Below, piece after piece: positions 8,563 through 15,683 of a stretch of DNA of 15,683 nt. The translations under genes and the position numbers were made by a program. This DNA comes from an uncultured Muribaculaceae bacterium (GTDB lineage Bacteria; Bacteroidota; Bacteroidia; Bacteroidales; Muribaculaceae), in assembly GCA_910576935.1 (NCBI GenBank), contig CAJTKG010000049.1:1-15683 (forward strand). Reading direction: 5' to 3'. The notes under the pieces are model-generated. The model made no database searches. It saw nothing but the letters and a program-made list of their open reading frames with translations, and was not told the DNA's origin. Within the stretch, counting starts at the first letter, position 1, and each line of letters begins with the position of its first letter.

Positions 8563-11415
8563 ATGATGAAAAAATTCCTGATTTGTTTGCTGGCATGCGC
8601 AGCTGCGGCCTCAGCATCGACATCCGATGCAACCGTCATCTACGGCTATCAGGCTTTTGAGCCTCTGGAATCGCCCAAACGCGGCCCTGTATTTTTTGAC
8701 ACGTCCGACCCGGCGAAATTCAATTTTATCGCCGACAACACCGACGAAAGCATCATCTATGCCGGTTACTATCTCGACTACCACTGGTATGGCCAGGCGA
8801 TACTGCGCGGCACCACATCGAGTGTAGAGGGTCTCTATGACATCGATATGACTACAGGCAAACGCACTTTTATCAACAAAGGCGGCTCAAAACTCATTGA
8901 CATGACCTATGATTACTCGACGGGAAGTGTCTACGGTATACGCAACGGCAGCCGCATCCTTGCCAAATTTGATCCCTTGACAGGTGAAAACTCGGCTATA
9001 GGCATCTTCAAATATAATGGCACGGAACTCTATCTCATCGCCATTGCAGCCGATCTTGACGGCACACTCTATGGTGTCAGCACTGACGACCGTCTCTTCA
9101 AGATCAACCCTGCCGACGCATCGCTCACTCTGATCGGCAACCTTGAGGCTGACGCCGCCTTTGACCAGTCGATGGCTTTTGACCACAATACAGGCACACT
9201 CTACTGGGCCAATAACGGCGATTACAGTCTCTACACTATAAACAAGGCTACCGGCAAGGCCACCCTAATCGGACATCTCGGCGAACACGGTGTGTCGAGC
9301 ATGGCATCGCTATTCATTCCCTATATCAATGTAGCCAAAGGCGCGCCCGACCGAGTAACCGACCGCAAGGCTCAGGGAGCAGAGACATCGGTCGCCCTGA
9401 CATGGAAGAATCCTTCTGTCGACGCCCAAGGCAACGGGCTCAACGAACTCAAAGGCATAAAAATACTTCGCGACGGCAAGCAGATCGCCGATATCACGGC
9501 AAATGTCAAAATCGGTGCGGCAATGAGCTATAGCGACAATAATCTCGCTTCGGGAACCGTATATAAATACAGCCTTGTCCCCTATAACAGCAAGGGTGAC
9601 GGCGGTGTCGACGGTATCGCGATAGAAGCCCGCACGGGTAAGGATCTTCCTGCAGCTCCGGGCTCGCTGACAGCCACACAGGGCGACAACGAAGTCACTC
9701 TCACCTGGACAGCTCCGACCGCCGGCATGAACGGCGGCAGTTTCACTCCTGACGATATCACCGGTTATGAAATCAAACGCGGCGAGACTCTGCTCGGCAC
9801 TGTCGCCCCGACGCAGCTGAGCTATACGGACAAATACAACTTCGGACGCTACTCATATACTGTCACCGCTGTCAGCGCTGCCGGCAAAGGCGTGCCTGCG
9901 ACTATCGCCGATGTCATCATAAAGCCGGCGGGCTGGATCGTGATGTGCAACGGCGAAGCCAAGGTCGAACAGGGCAAGGTCTATAAATTCTACGACGAGG
10001 GCGGTCCCTCGGACAACTACCGCAACGAGCTGAAACAGACACTCGTAATGCGTCCGGCCGTTGCCGGCGACTATGTGTGTGTCAACTTCACCAAATTTGT
10101 CATCGACGACTTCGGCGACTTTCTGTATGTATATGACGGACCTGACACGGACAGCCGCCTTATCGGCGAGTTTGCCTCATCATCAGTGCCGTCGGGGCTT
10201 AAAGACATCGAAGCCTCGACAGCCTCGGGATGTCTGACGTTTGTCTTCACCTCTGACCTCATCTTCGCCGAATCGGGATGGGAAGCTGACGTAACAGTAA
10301 AATCACGCGCGGCCAACGACCTCGAGGCTACATCTGTCATGGCCCGAACCCTGATAGCCGCCGAGAGCGAATGCACATACACTGTCACGGTCACCAACAA
10401 AGGCATCAACACCGCCTCTGACTGGGGTGTAACTCTCCTTGACGGCGACCGCGCACTCACAAGCGCGAAGGGCAACACACTCGAGCCCGGCAAAAACACC
10501 GAAATAAAAATAGCCTATAAGCCTACCGAGACAGGCACACTGAACATAACTGCCCGCGTCGACTTCGCCTCAGACAACAATAAGTACAATAATACCACCG
10601 CCACACTTGTGCAGAATATCATGGCTGCAGGCACCACATTCCTCAACCTTGAAGCGGCCGCTGATGTCTCCACTACGATCGAGGTCATGCCAATGTCATT
10701 CCTTGCCTTCGAATCTCTCTCAGAAGTGCTCATCGGAGCAGACAAGCTTAAATCTGTCAAGGGTATGTATCTCACAGGCATAAGCTTCCCGCTGGTAGAG
10801 GCGACCGAACGCTACACAGACGTGCCGGCACGCATCTGGGTCGGTAAGACCGATCTCGCCGATCTCAAAGGCACTTTCGTCCCGGCCAACCAGATGACAC
10901 TCGGCTTCGACGGCAAGTTTGATGTCAGCCCGGGTAGCTCCGCGCTGGATTTCTTCTTCAACAAAGACAGCTTCGAGTACAAGGGCGGCAACCTCGCCGT
11001 GATGGTGCACAAACTCATGTCTGAGACCAACAACCATGGCGTGGTGTTCAAGGGTGACTACGGCTACGGACACACCCACGACGACATCTCGCGCTTCGAC
11101 TCACGCTGGATCGCGGATGACGACCGCACGTTGGATCCCAACGAACTCTTCGGCTACAGCTCGGGCAACATCATACCCGATATGGTTCTGCTTTTCAGCA
11201 AAGACAACAGCGGCGTCAATGACGCGGCGATAGACCTGACAGGCGCCGGTATACGTGCTGTAGCCGGAGGCATCACCTCTGACATTGCAGCCGACGTCTA
11301 TACTCTCGCGGGCATGCGCATAGCCTCACTCTCTCCGGGAGAGACCGCAGCTCTCGCCAAGGGCATATATATCGTGCGCACAGCATCGGCATCGGTTAAA
11401 ATAGCTGTAAGGTAG
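8563..11415 (+). CDS. Mosaic surface protein with FN3, CUB-like and T9SS sorting domains
   Basis: A 950-residue protein, predicted to be secreted by the type IX system and held on or released from the outer surface. Order: signal peptide 1-20 (MMKKFLICLLACAAAASAS); a propeller-like repeat region about 25-260 with recurring phrases such as DIDMTTGKRTFI, FDPLTGENSAIG and INKATGKATLIG; two fibronectin type III domains (about 261-355 and 361-456); a CUB-like domain (about 457-580, with FLYVYDGPD); a CARDB-like domain (about 583-690, TVTVTNKG); a beta-rich region of unknown family (about 690-885); and a Por_Secre_tail sorting domain at the end (YTLAGMRIAS, LAKGIYIVRT). No catalytic motif is seen; binding of glycan, protein or another cell is a reasonable guess. 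The frame is open back to an ATG at 8296, but that start overlaps the CHAT gene and would bury the signal peptide; adjacent ATGs at 8563 and 8566 are the right start. No lipobox is present. Confidence 0.85.
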   Translation: MMKKFLICLLACAAAASASTSDATVIYGYQAFEPLESPKRGPVFFDTSDPAKFNFIADNTDESIIYAGYYLDYHWYGQAILRGTTSSVEGLYDIDMTTGKRTFINKGGSKLIDMTYDYSTGSVYGIRNGSRILAKFDPLTGENSAIGIFKYNGTELYLIAIAADLDGTLYGVSTDDRLFKINPADASLTLIGNLEADAAFDQSMAFDHNTGTLYWANNGDYSLYTINKATGKATLIGHLGEHGVSSMASLFIPYINVAKGAPDRVTDRKAQGAETSVALTWKNPSVDAQGNGLNELKGIKILRDGKQIADITANVKIGAAMSYSDNNLASGTVYKYSLVPYNSKGDGGVDGIAIEARTGKDLPAAPGSLTATQGDNEVTLTWTAPTAGMNGGSFTPDDITGYEIKRGETLLGTVAPTQLSYTDKYNFGRYSYTVTAVSAAGKGVPATIADVIIKPAGWIVMCNGEAKVEQGKVYKFYDEGGPSDNYRNELKQTLVMRPAVAGDYVCVNFTKFVIDDFGDFLYVYDGPDTDSRLIGEFASSSVPSGLKDIEASTASGCLTFVFTSDLIFAESGWEADVTVKSRAANDLEATSVMARTLIAAESECTYTVTVTNKGINTASDWGVTLLDGDRALTSAKGNTLEPGKNTEIKIAYKPTETGTLNITARVDFASDNNKYNNTTATLVQNIMAAGTTFLNLEAAADVSTTIEVMPMSFLAFESLSEVLIGADKLKSVKGMYLTGISFPLVEATERYTDVPARIWVGKTDLADLKGTFVPANQMTLGFDGKFDVSPGSSALDFFFNKDSFEYKGGNLAVMVHKLMSETNNHGVVFKGDYGYGHTHDDISRFDSRWIADDDRTLDPNELFGYSSGNIIPDMVLLFSKDNSGVNDAAIDLTGAGIRAVAGGITSDIAADVYTLAGMRIASLSPGETAALAKGIYIVRTASASVKIAVR

Positions 11416-11441
11416 CCATTTTAATTCTTCGTATAAATGCC

Positions 11442-11472
11442 GCGGCCCGGATCTTCAACAGATTCGGGCCGC
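11442..11472. terminator. Strong bidirectional terminator between convergent genes
   Basis: GCGGCCCGGATC at 11442-11453 pairs with GATTCGGGCCGC at 11461-11472: twelve pairs with one G-T wobble and a 7-base loop. The flanks are AT-rich on both sides (CTGTATTTTATAT after it on the plus strand). It sits in the 80-base gap between the tail of the T9SS cargo gene and the tail of glmM, so it probably stops transcription from both directions. Confidence 0.85.
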
Positions 11473-11495
11473 CTGTATTTTATATGAATAATGTT

Positions 11496-12884
11496 TTACT
11501 CTGTCATCTTGACGATCATGGCTTTGACCGAGTCGCCAAGCTGTCGGGCAGCTTCGGGCGTATGGGCCTCGGCATAGACGCGGATTATGGGTTCGGTATT
11601 TGATTTGCGCAGGTGTACCCAGCTGTCCTCAAAATCAATTTTGACGCCGTCGATGTCTGTAATCTTCTCTCCGGCAAAACGCTCTTTGACTGCGGCAAGC
11701 AGAGCATCAACGTCAAGCGACGGCTGAAGCTCTACTTTGGTTTTGTAGATGTCATAAGGAGGGTAGGTCTGACGTAGCAGGCTGACTTTTTTGCCTGACT
11801 TTGCGAGGAGTGTGAGGAAAAGTGCTACGCCGACGAGAGCGTCACGACCGTAATGGGCCGCGGGATAGATGACGCCGCCGTTGCCTTCGCCTCCGATGAC
11901 GGCGCCGGTGGCCTTCATCTTTGTGGTGACATTGACTTCACCGACAGCTGATGCCTCATAGCTGCACCCGTGTGCCGCGGTGACATCACGCAGGGCGCGG
12001 CTCGAGCTGAGATTGCTGACGGTCGGACCCGGAGTGATGCCGAGTAGATAGTCGGCGACCGAGACAAGGGTGTATTCCTCACCGAACATCTCACCGTTTT
12101 CCATAACGATGGCAAGACGATCGACATCGGGGTCAACGACAAAACCGACATCGGCACCGCTTTCGCGTGTGACACGGGCTATGTCAGTGAGATTGGCGGG
12201 GATGGGTTCGGGGTTGTGGGCAAATTTGCCCGTGGCCTCGCAATTTAGTTCTACGATGTTTTTCACTCCGAGAGCGCGCAACAGTTCGGGAATGACCACA
12301 CCACCGACAGAATTTACGGCGTCGACAGCAACAGTGAAACCGGCTTTGGCGATGGCGTCGCGGTCGACAGCGTCGAGAGCGAGAACCATGTCGATATGGC
12401 GGCGGTTGTATGTGTTGTTGATATACTCATGACCGAGGTCGTCGACGGCGGCGAAATGGTATTCGTCGGCGGCTGCGATACGCAGCACCTCCTTGCCTTC
12501 TGCGTCACTGAGAAACTCACCGTTTTCGTTGAGAAGCTTGAGGGCGTTCCACTGTTTTGGGTTATGCGAGGCTGTGAGAATCAATCCGCCGCAGGCATTC
12601 TCGGCTACGACGGCGATTTCAGTGGTCGGAGTCGACGCGAGCCCGATGTTTACGACGTCGAAGCCCATCGAGACGAGTGTGCCGACGACGATGTCTGCGA
12701 CCATCTTGCCCGAGAGACGGGCGTCGCGGCCGACAACGATGGTGTTGCTCGTGCGCGTTGTTGTCTTTTTGATGAATTCGGCATATGCGGCCGTAAACTT
12801 GACGATGTCGATGGGGGTGAGTCCGTCACCTGCCTTGGCGCCGATGGTGCCGCGGATACCCGATATTGATTTTATAAGTGTCAT
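11496..12884 (-). CDS. glmM: Phosphoglucosamine mutase GlmM (alpha-D-phosphohexomutase family)
   Basis: It converts glucosamine-6-phosphate to glucosamine-1-phosphate, the step before UDP-GlcNAc for peptidoglycan and lipopolysaccharide. The 462 residues show the four-domain phosphohexomutase plan: phosphoserine loop TASHNPKQW with S106, metal loop DPDVDR with D251, D253 and D255, sugar loop GEGNGG at 332-337, and phosphate loop RKSNTEPIIR from R426. The start SISGIRGTIG fits GlmM/PMM of Bacteroidota. The sugar loop differs from GEQSGH of E. coli GlmM, so a phosphomannomutase activity cannot be excluded, but this loop form is usual for Bacteroidota proteins annotated as GlmM. It is the last gene of the nrnA-lipoprotein-glmM run, starting 5 bases after the lipoprotein stop. 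GlmM is a direct CdaA inhibitor in Firmicutes, which makes its presence near cdaA worth noting. Confidence 0.88.
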   Translation of the reverse strand: MTLIKSISGIRGTIGAKAGDGLTPIDIVKFTAAYAEFIKKTTTRTSNTIVVGRDARLSGKMVADIVVGTLVSMGFDVVNIGLASTPTTEIAVVAENACGGLILTASHNPKQWNALKLLNENGEFLSDAEGKEVLRIAAADEYHFAAVDDLGHEYINNTYNRRHIDMVLALDAVDRDAIAKAGFTVAVDAVNSVGGVVIPELLRALGVKNIVELNCEATGKFAHNPEPIPANLTDIARVTRESGADVGFVVDPDVDRLAIVMENGEMFGEEYTLVSVADYLLGITPGPTVSNLSSSRALRDVTAAHGCSYEASAVGEVNVTTKMKATGAVIGGEGNGGVIYPAAHYGRDALVGVALFLTLLAKSGKKVSLLRQTYPPYDIYKTKVELQPSLDVDALLAAVKERFAGEKITDIDGVKIDFEDSWVHLRKSNTEPIIRVYAEAHTPEAARQLGDSVKAMIVKMTE

Positions 12885-12889
12885 GATGA

Positions 12890-13462
12890 TTATATCTTAG
12901 GACGATAATATCTTAAATGGTATAGAAAAGGAACTACGTTGGCGATTTCGCTTGAGAAGCCATACTGCGATTTGATGACGATATTGACCTCGCAGTCGAC
13001 GGGAAGATAAGTCAGTGGCGTCTGTATGCCGGTGCCCCACTGGTAGCTGCTCTGTAGCTGATAGTTGCCATACCTGAAGCTGGAGTTGAGGTAACCCATA
13101 TCGGTCTCGTTGCCCGTTCCTGAAGGCAATTTGCCGTCAACGTAGTTGTTGAGGTTGTAACGGGTAAAACGGAAGTATATGAGTTCGTCATCCTCGACAC
13201 GGTTGTCTTTTGTACCCGGGTCAAGGACCTGCATATACAGCATGCCGTCTTCGTCGAGGCGATAGTAAGGCGCGTCGGGTCCGGTGATGAAGACCGTATC
13301 GGCCGGAATCTCGGCCACAACCATCTGGTCGGCGAGATAGCGGTTGACACTCTGATTCTCGGTGTCAAGCAGCTCGGCGTATGTCTTGCCGTCGTCGCAA
13401 GACACTGATGTGAGGACAAGCACGGCTGAGAATATGGCGATGATGATTCTTGATAATTTCAT
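12890..13462 (-). CDS. DUF4827-type lipoprotein, possibly FKBP-related
   Basis: A 190-residue envelope lipoprotein. The signal peptide MKLSRIIIAIFSAVLVLTSVSC ends at Cys22; Asp-Asp follows the cysteine, resembling the acidic export signal that sends Bacteroidota lipoproteins to the cell surface. The Ser at -3 is atypical for a lipobox. After the cysteine, KTYAELLDTENQSVNRYL matches what I remember of DUF4827. The stretch DGMLYMQVLDPGTKD and the ending near LPVDCEVNIVIKSQYGFSSE recall FKBP-type prolyl isomerases, and in flavobacteria an FKBP-like lipoprotein (GldI) can sit beside a DHH phosphoesterase; this link is inference. The start at 13462 is chosen because an upstream in-frame start (13606) would overlap nrnA and place 48 non-signal residues before the signal peptide. 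It lies 25 bases after nrnA and 5 before glmM. Confidence 0.8.
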   Translation of the reverse strand: MKLSRIIIAIFSAVLVLTSVSCDDGKTYAELLDTENQSVNRYLADQMVVAEIPADTVFITGPDAPYYRLDEDGMLYMQVLDPGTKDNRVEDDELIYFRFTRYNLNNYVDGKLPSGTGNETDMGYLNSSFRYGNYQLQSSYQWGTGIQTPLTYLPVDCEVNIVIKSQYGFSSEIANVVPFLYHLRYYRPKI

Positions 13463-13487
13463 TATTGTTTGGTGTAATGGAATATTT

Positions 13488-14519
13488 TTATTTGTCAATG
13501 TATTTCTTTTTATTTTCGTCGATAAGCGATCGGAACAACCGCGCCGCTTCATCGAGTGTGCCGTCAAACTCGCCGCCGGCGGCATTGAGATGACCGCCTC
13601 CGCCAAAGTGATCCCGGCAGAGCTTGTTGACGGGGAAATCGCCTTTGCTGCGCATTGATATCTTGACGTAGTTGTCTTCTTCGCGCATAAAAGCCGAATA
13701 TACTATGCCGGGGATCGCAAGAGGCTTGTTGACGAGGCCCTCGGTGTCGCCTTTGGCATAGTGGAAGCGGTTGAGTTCCGAGCGGTCGAGACATATGAGG
13801 GCAGCCCCACCGTCGGCAAACACTTCCATTTTTTTTGACATTGCATAGGCGTTTAGGCGCAGACAGTTTTCAGAATGGGTGTTGAACAGGCGCTCGTATA
13901 GCATGTTTTTGTCGACGCCTTTGCGTATAAGCTCGGCCACAATGATATATGCGTCGGGATCGTTGGCGTTATACGAAAAATTGCCCGTATCGGTCATCAT
14001 GCCGGCGAGAAGACACTCGGCGGCATAGCGGTCGATGAGGTTGAACAGCTCAAGACGGCAGAAGACCCTGAAGAGCAGCGCGCATGTCGACGACTGGTCG
14101 GGATGCGAGAACACGGGGTCGGCGAAGTCACCGGGATTGAGATGATGGTCGATAAGTACCTTCTCGGCACTGCTTGCGTCTATGGCGTCGGCAAGCGCGC
14201 CTACGCGTTTGAGCTCGTTATAGTCGAGACAGAATATAAGATCGGCGTCGGCGATAAGACCGGCCGCGAAGTCGGGATATTGCTTTGCATCAATCATCTC
14301 TTTGGCTCCGGGCAGGAACATCAGGTTTGACAATGCCCTGTCTGGCAGGATGACTTTGACATCCTTACCTAAAGTTGTCATGACAGCCGCCATTGCCAGA
14401 GACGAGCCGACAGCATCGCCGTCGGGTGACATGTGTGTCGTGACGACAATCTTGCGGGATTCGTCGACCAAACGCTTGAGACGCTTGACGTCAGCTTCTT
14501 TTATTATTCGTGTCAACAT
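13488..14519 (-). CDS. nrnA: DHH/DHHA1 phosphoesterase, NrnA-like nano-RNase or pApA/c-di-AMP phosphodiesterase
   Basis: A 343-residue cytosolic phosphoesterase. The DHH domain carries the metal ligands in order: H29, D33 and D35 in HMSPDGDA, D99 in CLDYNE, the DHH triplet at 124-126, and D177 in MTDTGNF. The DHHA1 substrate domain ends with GGGGHLNAAGG at 306-316. Stand-alone proteins of this type act on short RNAs, 3'-phosphoadenosine phosphate, pApA or c-di-AMP, depending on the member. Here it is the first gene of an operon with the lipoprotein gene and glmM, behind a near-perfect promoter. Because cdaA lies in the same window, a role in clearing c-di-AMP or pApA is attractive but not provable from motifs. 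Length and start are normal for the family; the leader is only about 10-15 bases. Confidence 0.9.
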   Translation of the reverse strand: MLTRIIKEADVKRLKRLVDESRKIVVTTHMSPDGDAVGSSLAMAAVMTTLGKDVKVILPDRALSNLMFLPGAKEMIDAKQYPDFAAGLIADADLIFCLDYNELKRVGALADAIDASSAEKVLIDHHLNPGDFADPVFSHPDQSSTCALLFRVFCRLELFNLIDRYAAECLLAGMMTDTGNFSYNANDPDAYIIVAELIRKGVDKNMLYERLFNTHSENCLRLNAYAMSKKMEVFADGGAALICLDRSELNRFHYAKGDTEGLVNKPLAIPGIVYSAFMREEDNYVKISMRSKGDFPVNKLCRDHFGGGGHLNAAGGEFDGTLDEAARLFRSLIDENKKKYIDK

Positions 14520-14524
14520 GTTAC

Positions 14525-14551
14525 AGAAATGTTTGCAAAGTTAACATTTCT
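14525..14551. promoter_or_regulatory. 9-9-9 inverted repeat over the nrnA promoter, candidate operator
   Basis: AGAAATGTT at 14525-14533 is perfectly inverted as AACATTTCT at 14543-14551, with a 9-base spacer. The spacer and right arm contain the -7 box (14536-14543), and the left arm covers the predicted transcription start. A dimeric regulator bound here would block RNA polymerase. As RNA, most of the right arm lies upstream of the start and is not transcribed, so a DNA operator is the likelier reading. Confidence 0.45.
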
Positions 14552-14566
14552 CGGCATTAATCCAAA
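14536..14566 (-). promoter_or_regulatory. Promoter of the nrnA-lipoprotein-glmM operon
   Basis: On the minus strand TTTG (14566-14563) is followed by 19 bases and then TAACTTTG (14543-14536). Both elements and the spacing match the Bacteroidota consensus exactly. Transcription should begin near 14531-14533, about a dozen bases before the ATG at 14519. It is the best promoter in the window. Confidence 0.8.
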
Positions 14567-14601
14567 GCGACGCCTCAGGTTTTAAGAAAGTTTTTGATTG
14601 T

Positions 14602-14648
14602 GTTTTATCGCGGGATGAGTAAAACAGAAGCGCACACCGCGTTTTACT
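14602..14648. repeat. Competing inverted repeats between fld and nrnA
   Basis: Three related boxes occur: GTTTTA at 14602-14607, AGTAAAAC at 14618-14625 and GTTTTACT at 14641-14648. The middle box can pair with the left one (6 bp) or the right one (8 bp, extended by GCG/CGC at 14630-14632 and 14638-14640), but not both. No T-run follows on either strand. The element lies in the 207-base gap downstream of flavodoxin and upstream of the nrnA promoter; apart from this, the promoter and the hairpin at 14688-14705, the gap holds nothing recognisable. Confidence 0.5.
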
Positions 14649-14687
14649 GTCGACGCGGGCGTACGCTCCAATTAATTTGTCTACAAT

Positions 14688-14705
14688 CTTGATTATATGA
14701 TCAAG
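14688..14705 (-). terminator. Small hairpin beyond the flavodoxin stop
   Basis: CTTGAT at 14688-14693 pairs with ATCAAG at 14700-14705 around a 6-base loop, about 20 bases past the flavodoxin stop. It has no T-run, so it is at best a weak terminator or an RNA 3'-end stabiliser. Confidence 0.25.
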
Positions 14706-14713
14706 TCGCTTGG

Positions 14714-14746
14714 TTAAATTCTTTTTTCAATTAAATTCTTTTTCAA
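14714..14746 (-). repeat. 16/17-bp tandem duplication at the 3' end of flavodoxin
   Basis: TTAAATTCTTTTTTCAA (14714-14730) is followed directly by TTAAATTCTTTTTCAA (14731-14746); they differ by one T in the homopolymer. On the coding strand the upstream copy encodes the last residues (LEKEFN), and the copy junction creates the TGA stop. Confidence 0.85.
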
Positions 14747-15230
14747 GCTGACGACACCATGCCTCGACACGCTTTTCGGTCAGCTCGGGGTGGTTACCCT
14801 GATCTATGGTCAGTCCCACCATAGAGCCGTCGCGGTAAGCTTTCGATTCTCCGAAGTCATAGCCTTCGGCGTTGAAGTGCCCCACCATGGTGGCTCCGGT
14901 CGCGCTCATGCGGTCGTAGATCTGACCGACAGCATCGCAAAATGTGTCATACATCGTTTCGTCGCCACAACCGAAAACCGCTATTTTACTACCCTTGAGG
15001 TCAAGTGCCTCGGCACCTGCAATGAAATCATACCAGTTGTCTTCAAGATCGCCCGACCCCCATGTGCTCGACCCGAGAACAAGGTTGTCATAATCGCCGA
15101 GGGCCGAAGGGGCGGTGTCGGCAACATCATGGACGTCGGAGCCGGCTACGCCGAGACGCCCGGCTATCATGCGTGCTACATCGGCCGTGTTGCCGGTGGC
15201 CGAACCGTAGAATATACCTGTTTTTTTCAT
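14727..15230 (-). CDS. fldA: Long-chain flavodoxin
   Basis: A 167-residue FMN-binding electron carrier of the cytosol that can replace ferredoxin when iron is scarce. The phosphate-binding loop GSATGNTADVA is at 9-19; the loop STWGSGDLEDNW provides W57, and the GDETMYDTFCDA loop provides Y94, the usual aromatic pair flanking the flavin ring. The extra segment around 118-145 (GHFNAEGYDFGESKAYRDG) marks it as the long-chain type. Only 51 bases separate its ATG from the stop of an IS982-family transposase gene on the same strand, so its native promoter has probably been displaced. A tandem duplication sits at the C-terminal codons; without it the frame would read on to end in Asn-Gln-Ala-Thr before a TGA. 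The function call is firm, the symbol by family. Confidence 0.92.
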   Translation of the reverse strand: MKKTGIFYGSATGNTADVARMIAGRLGVAGSDVHDVADTAPSALGDYDNLVLGSSTWGSGDLEDNWYDFIAGAEALDLKGSKIAVFGCGDETMYDTFCDAVGQIYDRMSATGATMVGHFNAEGYDFGESKAYRDGSMVGLTIDQGNHPELTEKRVEAWCRQLEKEFN

Positions 15231-15260
15231 ATCACCGTTGTTAATTGAATCTTTATGTTA

Positions 15261-15683
15261 ACGTGAGTTCGATGAAAATAATTAAAAGAGTGTCAATTGC
15301 TTATCGTAAATACGTTCAAGATTTATCATAGGTTTCTTCGGGAATAGGCAGTATGCAGCAATTCCCCCGATTAAATTGACGATGAAATTGGGGAATGAAC
15401 GGTGGCGGGAGTGTTCTATCTGGGCGATATTTTTCAGTTCATCGTTGATGGTCTCGATGATGGCCCTCTTTCTCAACAGGATTCTGTCATACATTGATCT
15501 CAGACCGCCTTTCATGTTGTTTTTCAACTTTGTAATCAACTGTATGCCGTCAATGAACAGCTTGTTGAACAGGTCTTTGGCGATATATCCCTTGTCACCG
15601 ACAAGTTTTCCGTAGATAAACTCGACAAAAGATTTCATTTTCAGAGGTTCGCGGTCATCGACATCCCCCGGAGTAATCATGAA
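15261..15683 (-). mobile_element. IS982-family insertion sequence, partial
   Basis: The element enters from the right edge and contains the transposase 3' part. Its outer end is probably close to ACGTGAGTTCGATG at 15261-15274, about 30 bases from the flavodoxin ATG, because the transposase stops at 15282 and sequence between flavodoxin and this point resembles the host. The terminal repeat cannot be confirmed since the other end is outside the window. Confidence 0.6.
15282..15683 (-). CDS. IS982-family transposase, C-terminal part
   Basis: The frame is open to the window edge, so the N-terminal half is missing here because of the window, not a mutation. About 133 residues are visible against about 290-300 in full IS982 transposases. 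They carry VDDREPL, the second catalytic Asp in GDKGYI, then GIQLITKLKNNMK and the R-x3-E motif of DDE enzymes in KRAIIETINDELKNI, where the Glu is the third catalytic residue, followed by EHSRHRSFPNFIVNL and GGIAAYCLFPKKP. These phrases are typical of Bacteroidales IS982 proteins. No stop or frameshift is seen in the visible part, so it may be active. Confidence 0.88.
   Translation of the reverse strand, partial: FMITPGDVDDREPLKMKSFVEFIYGKLVGDKGYIAKDLFNKLFIDGIQLITKLKNNMKGGLRSMYDRILLRKRAIIETINDELKNIAQIEHSRHRSFPNFIVNLIGGIAAYCLFPKKPMINLERIYDKQLTLF

Noticed and set aside
12396..12869. Plus-strand frame of 157 codons opposite glmM
   Set aside because: Antisense to the conserved catalytic half of glmM, with no family features.
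13463..13606. N-terminal extension of the DUF4827 lipoprotein
   Set aside because: It overlaps nrnA and would bury the lipoprotein signal peptide.

Overview
The window is chromosomal DNA from a member of the Bacteroidota, most likely order Bacteroidales and possibly a Muribaculaceae-like gut lineage. Three things point this way. Promoters match the Bacteroidota -33/-7 form (TTTG, then TAnnTTTG). One secreted protein ends in a type IX secretion (T9SS) sorting domain, which argues against Bacteroides itself. A Bacteroidales-type lipoprotein sits beside a DHH phosphoesterase. The genus is inference; base composition and codon use look uniform except for the insertion sequence at the right edge.

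Left block (171-3649, minus strand): typA/bipA, folP and cdaA form a tight operon transcribed right to left from a promoter just upstream of typA. typA and folP overlap at a TAATG junction. The products are a ribosome-associated GTPase, a folate enzyme and a membrane diadenylate cyclase. The 170 bases beyond cdaA hold no gene, but two hairpins and an 11-bp direct repeat.

Middle block (3773-11415, plus strand): three accessory-looking genes diverge from typA. The first encodes a compact ABC-type ATPase fused to a Toprim/DUF4435-like domain, the combination found in the anti-phage system PARIS, but with the Walker B acidic pair replaced by Asn-Ser. The second encodes an exported TPR-CHAT protein with an intact His/Cys dyad (a caspase-like peptidase fold). 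The third encodes a large mosaic surface protein (propeller-like, two FN3, CUB-like, CARDB-like, T9SS tail). A strong hairpin at 11442-11472 ends this block and also serves the convergent glmM operon.

Right block (11496-14519, minus strand): nrnA-like DHH phosphoesterase, a DUF4827-type lipoprotein and glmM are co-directional and closely spaced. They lie behind a textbook Bacteroidota promoter whose -7 box sits inside a 9-9-9 inverted repeat. The cdaA product (c-di-AMP synthesis), the nrnA product (possible pApA/c-di-AMP breakdown) and GlmM (a CdaA partner in Firmicutes) make c-di-AMP and cell-envelope homeostasis a plausible common theme.

Right edge (14727-15683, minus strand): a long-chain flavodoxin gene whose 3' end carries a 16/17-bp tandem duplication, and immediately upstream the end of an IS982-family insertion sequence that runs off the window.

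The best candidate for something little described is the middle block: the ATPase-Toprim fusion with a degenerate Walker B, and the exported TPR-CHAT gene beside it.
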